A DNA stretch of 48,559 nt, from the NCBI RefSeq assembly GCF_001039355.2, contig NW_019776131.1:56926-105484 (forward strand). Reading direction: 5' to 3'. Each line of letters starts with the position of its first letter. Position 1 is the stretch's first letter. Origin of the DNA: Lingula anatina. Taxonomy: Eukaryota > Brachiopoda > Lingulata > Lingulida > Lingulidae. The notes beneath the pieces were generated by a model. It did no database searches and was not told where the DNA came from. It saw only the letters and a program-made list of their open reading frames with translations. Shown here in pieces: positions 42,401 through 48,559 of this stretch. The position numbers were made by a program, and so were the translations under genes.

Positions 42401-44703
42401 ACAAAAAATTTAGTCTACTAGTACTTGAGTTCAGACTTAATTCATAGCAGTCCACTCAATAGTCACTAGAAGGTGATATGGAATTATTGGTCAAAAGCAT
42501 AAGATATTTCTATTATTTTTCTTTAACAGGTGCAATATTTCATTCAAATAGACTACAACATGGATGGAATCTTTAAAACAAAACACAGGTGCCACCTGCC
42601 AAGGATGTCATACAAACTGTCACCATCAACTTTTGTTTTATTTGACTCCTAAAAAAAAGTCACAAGGGTCCCTTGTCAGTGATTGGTGACATTGCATGCA
42701 CCTGCACTTTCTCTCTTTATCTTGGAATGTACAAAATCACACGTTTTATTTCTTCTTGTCTCTCTCTCACGGAGATACCATCTCGATTGCAATCAGGGGT
42801 GTCAGTGGTGGCTGAAACATGCCACATTTGTACTCCTTTGCCCACTTACTTGTTATCTCTCTTTTCATTTGTTTATTTTATATAGTAGTAGTTGTTTAGC
42901 CATCGTCTCATCACACACCTCTCATTCAGTGCTCTACAATTTTTATTTTCAAACTTCCAGCAGTTTCATTGACTCTCCTTTCTGCAGACAAGATCATTGC
43001 AGTATTTTTTCTCTATCCAGGTCTTCCTCAGACACACTCACATCCACTTTTTGGAATCCCGCCCCAAAAGATGGTTTTAGCGAGGACCTTTTTGGCATGC
43101 AGCAAATATGACTGAAGAATTTTATCTCTATTTTTTCAGTTAAGTTACTTTTAAACTATCACTTACTAGTATGCCCAATTTGCTGGGGTTGGGCTATCAC
43201 ATGTATTTTTTAGCAAAATGCTCAATACATATCTTCTAATTCGGGTGAAAAAGTTTCGTATTCATTTAACAATATTTGGAAATAAATTATTAGTTTGTTT
43301 TTAATATTTCTGATTCCCCACAAATCATCCAGCCATAGTTGATATAGTCAAAAGAAAGTCATCCCAGCTAAGGCCTTGGGTTCTTTATCAACTGAGTCCA
43401 TCACACAGGTGTGCTATCAGCAATTATATACCATATGCTTCCATCAGTGGGACATATCCTAGTACTTAATAACTGGGACCAAATGACACGTACTAAAGTG
43501 ACATATTGCAAATTGGGGTGACTCAGGACATATACCTTCATAATTAAACATCACTAGTTCATACCATGCTGTCACGTCAGATACTATTAAATACAAGGAA
43601 ACACCTACTTAATAGGTATGAGATAATTATGTGTGATGATAAGTTAACATCAACTGAATATTTTTTATCTGTGAGGTTAAGAAGTGCAGAAGGTTCCTCA
43701 CTCAGACAGACAGACAGACAGAGATATACTGAGAAAAACTCTTCTAGGTGAATGTAAGAAAAACATCATTCAGCAAGAGAAAGGTAATAGTTAAATTGCA
43801 ACCACCCATAATCAAAAAAGAAAACCATAATTTTGGTTTGTTTGGATTCTGATCACTTTTTCCCATTCATTTCTCAGCATCTCTGGCTGAGGTCCACTGA
43901 AGAAGCAAACAAACCATGGCTCTCCAACTTCTGATGCCCTGCAGGCTTGGTTACCCATCCCCTCCAGAGGTCACTGACCCCATGACCTGACCTGACCTCT
44001 GTGACCTTTAGAAGCCAATCACAGGCCTCCTAATAAATCAGCTATGGTCAGATATGATTAGCTTTGAGAGGGGACAGGTGAAGGCATGTAACATCTGTGG
44101 GAGTCGGAGAATAAACGGTCAGCTTCACTTCAGATTTTTATTGGAAGGCTATTTGGAAGACTACGTATTTGACATTAACCAAATTACATGTTTGACTTTT
44201 CTCACCAAAAGGTGAATGTAAAAAGGAGATGGGTTAAACGGGCTCTGGATTTAGTATCTTTTAGTTTGTGTAGCAATTTACTCAAGTCAACATTTGTAAT
44301 TCATCACGAGTCTAATTTCTACCACTGACAGCATTGAGTATAAATAGGAAACTGGACCATCAGAGGAAAAAAAAAAAAATTACCCCCCATTTCACCCCCT
44401 TAAAAACTCCCCACCCACCTCAATGATAGTGCATGCTGCTTTAAAAGACTTTGCTATTTACTGTAAAAGTTGTCTTGCAGTAGTAGGTTTAAGGATATTG
44501 CTTTCTCCCCCCCCCCCCCCCCCCCCATTTCAACCCCTTTCAAAAACCCCCACCCTCCCAAATACTCACTGCAGGCTGCTTTCTAAGGCTTTGCCACTTG
44601 AAGCGAATTGTGTCAATGTCTTTTTGTAGCTGTAAGTTAAAGGAGAGTGCATAGGTGTTGATTATCCCCTCTCGGACATAGTACAACTCGTAGTTGGGAA
44701 TGC
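30806..44703 (-). CDS. RYK: RYK receptor-like tyrosine (pseudo)kinase, 12 visible coding exons, 5' end missing
   Basis: RYK/Derailed is a single-pass membrane co-receptor that binds Wnt through an extracellular WIF domain. Exons in order are 44570-44703, 37591-37696, 36141-36278, 34690-34770, 34023-34170, 33480-33694, 33203-33295, 32807-32985, 32397-32506, 31914-32073, 31296-31432 and 30806-30917. They join in one frame of about 537 residues. Landmarks: WIF strands ELYYVREGIINTYALSFNL, a tetrabasic KRKK, a hydrophobic segment VFYIAVGVACTVILIIALVV, the juxtamembrane YLRPDTPNNAS (human YLRADTPNNAT), a degenerate glycine loop EGTFGKIYNG, lysine in VYIKTVT, IIHKDIAARNC (HRD region), TDMALSRD in place of DFG, and DVWSFGVTLWELMTLGQTPY. 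Human RYK has 607 residues; the missing part is the signal peptide and the first WIF strand, upstream of 44703. The altered DFG supports pseudokinase status, as known for the family. Confidence 0.96.
31296..31432 (-). CDS. RYK: RYK exon, kinase C-lobe
   Basis: The acceptor is TTCTTGTAG before 31432 and the donor is GTACGT after 31296. It encodes WSFGVTLWELMTLGQTPYAD, then VDPFEMAAYLREGYRISQPVNCPDE, nearly identical to the human sequence. It ends within a leucine codon completed at 30917. Confidence 0.95.
31914..32073 (-). CDS. RYK: RYK exon, altered DFG and activation segment
   Basis: The acceptor is TTCTCCCAG before 32073 and the donor is GTAAGT after 31914. It encodes IDHNLGIRLTDMALSRDIFP, then NDYHCLGDNENRPIKWLAIEALV and SQASDV. 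DFG is replaced by DMA (human DNA). YHCLGDNENRP is a RYK signature. Confidence 0.95.
32397..32506 (-). CDS. RYK: RYK exon, catalytic-loop region (HKD)
   Basis: The acceptor is CTATCTCAG before 32506 and the donor is GTGAGT after 32397. It encodes ALSTQQLVYIAIQIIRGVQY, then LHRKRIIHKDIAARNC. HKD replaces HRD, as in human RYK (IHKDLAARNC). It ends with two bases of an isoleucine codon. Confidence 0.95.
32613..32668. repeat. Compound GT/GA microsatellite
   Basis: About nine GT units are followed by about 19 GA units within an RYK intron. Confidence 0.95.
32807..32985 (-). CDS. RYK: RYK exon, kinase N-lobe and hinge
   Basis: The acceptor is AATTTCAG before 32985 and the donor is GTAGGG after 32807. 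It encodes DQARQDQIQTMLKESCLLKG, then LCHQNINPILGACLDPS and DEGNMKKFLHRCK. It aligns with human DQASEIQ, TESCKLRGLHHRNLLPI and GNLKLFLRQCK. It ends in phase 0. Confidence 0.95.
33203..33295 (-). CDS. RYK: RYK exon, degenerate glycine loop and beta-3 lysine
   Basis: The acceptor is TCTGTAG before 33295 and the donor is GTAGGT after 33203. It encodes GTFGKIYNGYLLGEDETEKT and LEQKVYIKTVT. The loop has EGTFG rather than GxGxxG, as in human RYK. The ATP-contact lysine is kept in YIKTV. Confidence 0.95.
33480..33694 (-). CDS. RYK: RYK juxtamembrane exon
   Basis: The acceptor is TTCTCTAG before 33694 and the donor is GTAAGG after 33480. It encodes YLRPDTPNNASVASLPNMRR, then GLSPVNEVKPPDVYSVLSEIALERNRITLGEIVMEG. 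YLRPDTPNNAS and ERNRITL match human YLRADTPNNAT and RERITL at the kinase-domain start. Confidence 0.95.
33866..34017 (-). repeat. Two degenerate copies of the RYK transmembrane-exon donor edge
   Basis: Reading the - strand, the true exon ends at 34023 before GTAGGTGATC. Related exon-end plus donor sequences recur with edges at 33945 (GTAGG kept) and 33871 (GTAGGTGATA kept), a spacing of 78 and 74 bases. The word ACACACAATTCCA follows copies 1 and 2 on the + strand. Reading through the first donor meets a stop at once (Met-Arg-stop), so use of the downstream donors would truncate RYK just after the membrane span. Confidence 0.8.
34023..34170 (-). CDS. RYK: RYK transmembrane exon
   Basis: The acceptor is TTTTACAG before 34170 and the donor is GTAGGT after 34023. 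It encodes GKKSVPPASTNVFYIAVGVA, a continuing hydrophobic run and VVYLRTQKSANHTAM. STNVFYIAVGV matches human STRVFYISVGV. The last ~40 bases and donor are repeated twice in the following intron (see 33866-34017). Confidence 0.95.
34171..34689 (-). other. RYK intron with CTGT, GA and TA repeats
   Basis: A CTGT/CAGT run leads into a GA tract (about 34406-34470), and a pure TA tract of about 32 units lies at 34617-34680, close to the donor of exon 34690-34770. Confidence 0.9.
34690..34770 (-). CDS. RYK: RYK exon, extracellular stalk
   Basis: The acceptor is TATTTCAG before 34770 and the donor is GTATGT after 34690. It encodes HLVLDPGGGDRGRSPEHHAN and YTILHS, a poorly conserved stalk. Support is from phase continuity (one base in, one base out, 81 bases) rather than homology. 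A TA microsatellite sits about nine bases past the donor. Confidence 0.85.
34771..36140 (-). other. RYK intron (1.4 kb)
   Basis: A CT/GT compound repeat lies near 34952-34985. Otherwise AT-rich, with nothing recognised. Confidence 0.8.
36141..36278 (-). CDS. RYK: RYK exon, end of WIF domain and tetrabasic site
   Basis: The acceptor is AATTCCAG before 36278 and the donor is GTAAGG after 36141. It encodes FAITLPCSGSMSVEVDVKIQ, then MNVSIFSASNLTTIEIKRKKTCLKR. It has conserved cysteines in LPCSG and KTC, sequons NVS and NLT, and KRKK at the place of human KRRK, a known tetrabasic processing site in RYK. Confidence 0.93.
36303..36492. repeat. Degenerate minisatellite on TTGGGTGTGACAGTTGTACA
   Basis: About five units of 40-50 bases alternate between GTGTTGGGTGTGACA and GTATTAGGTGAGACAG themes. 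Confidence 0.8.
37265..37430. repeat. GA microsatellite broken by a 24-base N gap
   Basis: GA repeats lie on both sides of Ns at 37352-37375. The gap is probably more repeat. Confidence 0.95.
37591..37696 (-). CDS. RYK: RYK exon, middle of the WIF domain
   Basis: The acceptor is TTTCTAG before 37696 and the donor is GTGAGT after 37591. It encodes MFYSLSIIVSNPRAMRLPET, then KNISREGGEVPTSLT, matching human YKLGFQVDNVLAMDMPQVNI followed by SVQGEVP. It contains one N-glycosylation sequon (NIS). The long preceding intron is 37697-44569. Confidence 0.93.
37697..44569 (-). other. Long RYK intron (6.9 kb)
   Basis: No exon was recognised. It holds a CT tract at 38471-38499, AAAT then AT repeats at about 39377-39446, and a degenerate ~100-base repeat at about 40850-41110. 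It also has a CAGA run near 43703-43721, a TGACCT cluster near 43970-44010 and poly-C at 44508-44526. The 142-residue + strand frame at 42683-43111 has no family resemblance. Confidence 0.7.
40850..41110. repeat. Degenerate three-copy tandem repeat
   Basis: GCCTCTCTTACAGGCTTAAT, GCCTCTTCTACAGGCTTAAT and GCCTCTTTACAAGCTTCAT recur at spacings of roughly 70-130 bases, each with AACTGATAG- or AACTATACA-like flanks. Confidence 0.65.
44570..44703 (-). CDS. RYK: RYK exon, N-terminal half of the WIF domain
   Basis: On the - strand the acceptor TTTATTGCAG precedes 44703 and the donor GTGAGT follows 44570. The exon encodes IPNYELYYVREGIINTYALS, then FNLQLQKDIDTIRFKWQSLRKQPA. It aligns with the human segment AELYYVRNDLISHYALSFSL. 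It starts with two bases of a glycine codon and ends in phase 0. Confidence 0.93.
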
Positions 44704-47700
44704 CTGCAATAAAGGAAAGAAAAAATTGAACAATTTAATTTTAAAAGTTAGACAAATTCATTTATTAATTCACCATTTCAAAATATTAGATCTGGTACTT
44801 AAAAGCAACATTTCATTAAGATGACCATGTCATTCACAAAAATAACCATTGAAAATTTGTCAAGGAAAAAAAGAATGCAACCCATGGCAGCCATTTGGGA
44901 CAACCCATAGCACAAAGCTTGCCGACAAAGCAGGCGACTAATGGAGATATACAACAACGACATCGTGTTAAGAAGCCATAACAATGGCTGTCTTCCACTT
45001 GACCAAGCTGGGACCAAATACGTCCTCTGGAATCACATCACCTCCTCTTCACCAGCACTTAGTAGAACATGGCCAAAACATCAGACCCATTACGAAGTGG
45101 TACCACATACCCCTTGGGCTGCACTTTCAATCAAGTTGGGATGTCTTTACTTAGTGCATTATACTCAAATAGCAGACAATGTTATGACATTGTCTTACCA
45201 AAAACAACAAGTTGAGCTGTCCTAAACTGACTAGAAATGCACCTTACCTCGGCACCTGACAAAAACAATGCAGTGACCGTTTTCAAGCTGCCACACCCAA
45301 AAACCAAATTATCTTCACATACTGATGAAATCACCAAGGTCGCCCTACTCATCATGCGTCAAATATATCAAGTGATGCACTGTTGATAAGAAATTGTCAA
45401 TTCCACATGTGAAGTGTCCTTTATCAGCCATGTATCCCATTATTTCAAAAAGTTTGAAAAAGTTGACTTATTAACTGCAAAGCCTTTGTGTGTTTATAGA
45501 ACCCAGATCAAATTTTGATTCTGAATAGACATTTTCACAGTCAAAAGCCTTAGGGTGGTTCTAAATACCCCCCCCCCACCCCACCCATCCCCCAACCTAT
45601 ATACTGGTAAGCTAATTAACCAGGGTTACTTATCTAATAAGTAATCACATGGTCTACTAAGCTAGCAGATTCCAAGATGTGCCTGCACAATTTGAATGGA
45701 AATGCAGCATTAGGGTATACAGTGTGAATGCAACTTTCGAAAAAGGTGTGCACTTTAAGGCATGTCACAGGATTAGTGGCATTATTAGTGCGTGGAGACT
45801 GGTGTTCAAGACAGTGGAAAATTCACTGTGAAGGCTTATGTGCAGTAATTGGGAAAACTGACTGGTTGAATTAAGTGTGATTTCAACATGCTGTTTCTTT
45901 TCATTATATCCCTTGTTAACAAAATGATGTTTAGCACATTAAGAGAGAGAGAGAGAGAACGAGAGAGAGAGAGAGATGCAGGATAAAAAGGCAATGCACA
46001 CCTTAATCTCAGACAACACTAAGATTTTACAATTTTGTCTCTTTGTAAAAAATATTAATTTAACCTATTTTGATATAAAATGGGACTTTGACCAATGCCA
46101 AACATTCACAAGGAAAAAAAGGAGAATTTTCCCATTTTTATTCATCAGAAGAACACCAGGGAACACACCTTGTTGTGAATCGGTGAGAAATGGAAGGAAT
46201 GTTTGCACACCAAGACAGCCAATACGGATATATTTTTGTGCTAATTTAATAAATTGGAGCAAAACTTAGAGTATCATGACTACCACAAAAATACATTGGG
46301 GGGGGGGGGAATTCTTCTTTTCATTTCTTTATTTTGATTTCATTATTTAAAGCATTTGACATTGTAATAATTTCACAAAAAAAAATGTAATTTTCATTTA
46401 GGATAGGAGCCGTCATGCTGGATGCTTTGGCTAAAAAATTCTGTAACTTGTATATATTCACAGTCCTTTTATGAAGAAGGGAACAAGGGACTTTGTCACA
46501 AGATCATTTATGTTTTTTTCCTTTTTTCTCTTTTTTTTTCTCCATTTAGTGCCTGTAGATTTAGTTAATCTCTTCAGAAAATGCACACCCAACAAAGCTC
46601 CCCTGTGTACGATAAAGAACATATTACAAGCAAAACGAAGGATACAATTTCAAGATAATCATCAGGTGAGGCCTGCGGACAAAATACACATTCACTGCCT
46701 TCACTTTAATGGCTGCTAATGTATTTGTACGAGATTTTTTTTTTCCCCATGTTGTTTGTTGATATCTGATACTACCCCACAAAAATGTGCTCCGGAGTCA
46801 ATTGTGCCTTTACAAATCCATAAAAAAACATATCATTTTATCTTCTCTTCTAGTAAATTTGCATTAATTTGGCAGCTATTTTGTTTCTCCCTGGTTTGTA
46901 CAATTTGTTCATTTTTTAGGCCCCCGATTCGATCTCTGTGCTCTGCCCACTTCCTTTCTTTTATAGCTTCAACTTCCTCTCTGCCACAACTCTGAGACCT
47001 GCTATCAAAGATTTTCATCAGCTTAACGCGCAAAATTAAAATAAAGGGCAATAACTTTTTTAAACAAATCATACAAATTAGCCTTGAAACTTAAACCTCC
47101 TTTTTGTAGCTGTAAATTTATCTTATTTCTTATCTTTTTCATCATTTGAAGAATTTAAAAGGCAGCAAAAGCAGTAAGTATTATCAAATACCAGATCCTT
47201 ATATCATGTGCTCCCCTCCCAAAAACAAATACACCAAAAAGATAATTTTAATTTCATCCTTTTTCCTCACATTTTTCTATAATTATCAACTTTCAGGATG
47301 CTAAACCAGGTAATATAACCCACAGCCTATCTTCCACAGGATGCTAAAGCCCGTAACTGAGTGTGTTCCCTCACTATATCTACTGATATTACATCACTTT
47401 AAAATCATACAGTAACTGATTCCACTCTCTAGGAAACAGAGATACAGTGCACTTCCTTCTGGATGAGTCTTCAAATATAACACTCAGGATATCAGATAAT
47501 TTGTAAAAGGCTCTAAGACACAAGTAAAATGTGGTATCACTAACAGTCCTTATATTACTTTCATTCCAGCACAGTTTGGTTTGGAGTGAATCACCTTTTT
47601 TGCCTGGAAAGGATTCACTGTTCTGGTAAAATTTGATCTTGGCAAATGAAGGTTCCACAGTTACAGGTCCAGCCCCCCCCCTCCCCCCCCCCCTTTTTGA

Positions 47701-48559
47701 AATTGCTGACTATGGACCTGATATCTGTTATCTTCAGCTATCACTACCCCGAGTTTCATAGCCTAGGGTCCCTTGAAACACTCTTTTCCACTATCAAAAT
47801 TGCTCAGTCTGGTTGCTGAGAATGAACTTGTGAAATCGAGGGTGGGATAACACAGAACATGCAGATACACACTGGCAATTTCCTTATTTTAAAATTTACC
47901 AGGGGAAATTTACCAGATACAAAGAACTCAAAGAAACAAACACCAAAATTTCTATTTTATTAAGAGATTCCCTTAAACTGTTTGTCTCGGACATACTCAC
48001 TTGACCATTTCACAGATTTATGAAGGAGTCAGAAAAGGCAGAGAAGTCATCCTCTTCACCAGTATGAAGTGTTTCTACAAGTATTTGCCACAGTATTAGA
48101 CATACACACTTGATTATTCAAACAGTCTGTAAGTGGTCTTAACATGCTGAACACCTGACCACTTGACTGCTATCAGACAACAAGCAGAGATGATCACACC
48201 TTGGCTATTAAGAACTGTCAGCTTCCTCAAACAATGTAGTCTAATACGTACCTTGCAGGACCACAGAAAGAAAATTTTCCACGCTAGACATTCACAAATA
48301 TATTTTTCTGGTTAATTCTGTGCACAATTCTGTACTAGCCAAAATCATGGCAAACAAATGACCGTTTTTTTTTTGTTTTGTTTTGTTTTTTTTTGGCAAG
48401 TAACCATGTCTTTTGTTATAAATCAGCCACAATACTACTATTCTATTCATTGGACTACTACATACATCTTAAGGCAGACTAAAATTCCGATTTAAAAATT
48501 TGACCAGTTTTTTTACGTCATTATTTTTGAGGACTAGTACCATTGACTAGATCAATCCA
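44704..48559 (-). other. RYK upstream intron, first exon not found
   Basis: I looked for a - strand exon encoding a signal peptide or the first WIF strand and found none, so the gene start lies beyond the window. The stretch has a GA repeat at about 45943-45975, a poly-G run near 46300 and a mobile-element fragment at 47668-47720. Open frames near 44799-45225 on both strands are unassigned. Confidence 0.6.
47668..47720. mobile_element. Terminal fragment of the dispersed mini-element
   Basis: A poly-C run and then CTTTTTGAAATTGCTGACTA followed by TGGACCTGA match the right end of the intact copy at 1914-2075 (CTTTTGAAATTGCTGGCTAC). Confidence 0.65.

Noticed and set aside
42683-43111. 142-residue + frame in the long RYK intron
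   Set aside because: Ser/Leu/Phe-rich low-complexity product, no family resemblance, antisense to RYK.

Overview
The window is animal nuclear DNA. It is AT-rich, with many simple-sequence tracts (GT, CT/GA, TA, poly-C) and miniature inverted-repeat elements, and it carries two spliced genes with GT-AG introns. Protein character and repeat style suggest a marine invertebrate, most plausibly a lophotrochozoan such as a mollusc. That is inference: only 'bilaterian invertebrate' is well supported. There is no bacterial, viral, CRISPR or operon-like content.

Layout: (1) Positions 1-24442 on the + strand hold glycogenin, the self-glucosylating primer of glycogen synthesis. Seven coding exons are visible (1355-1496, 10412-10586, 10948-11110, 11809-11935, 12299-12482, 15514-16371, 24185-24442). 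Their phases agree throughout and they give about 635 residues. The first coding exon with the ATG lies outside the window or was not recognised. (2) Positions 24443-about 28830 are the glycogenin 3' UTR and intergenic DNA, with two degenerate repeat arrays. (3) Positions 48559-about 28830 on the - strand hold RYK (the Wnt-binding, WIF-domain receptor pseudokinase, Derailed family). Twelve coding exons (44570-44703 down to 30806-30917) give about 537 residues. The signal peptide and the start of the WIF domain are missing upstream. The two genes converge tail to tail. They do not act in one pathway: glycogenin serves cytosolic glycogen storage, and RYK serves cell-surface Wnt signalling.

Most notable structures: both genes carry a tandem triplication of an exon edge, including the splice site. 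In glycogenin it is the acceptor side of exon 12299-12482. In RYK it is the donor side of the transmembrane exon 34023-34170. In both cases use of a decoy site would truncate the protein. The large acidic, proline-rich glycogenin exon (858 bp, phase 0-0) is a symmetric cassette; skipping it would leave about 349 residues, close to the 350 of human GYG1. Introns also hold a 332-bp foldback element with 111-bp arms, a nearly loopless palindromic element with a TAA target duplication, a dispersed 'GTAGCCAG' mini-element family, and a 568-bp duplication across a single N that looks like an assembly artefact. There are gaps of Ns at 8800, 10031, 20011-20270 and 37352-37375.

I see no wholly new biological system. 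The exon-edge triplications and the cassette exon are the observations most worth testing.
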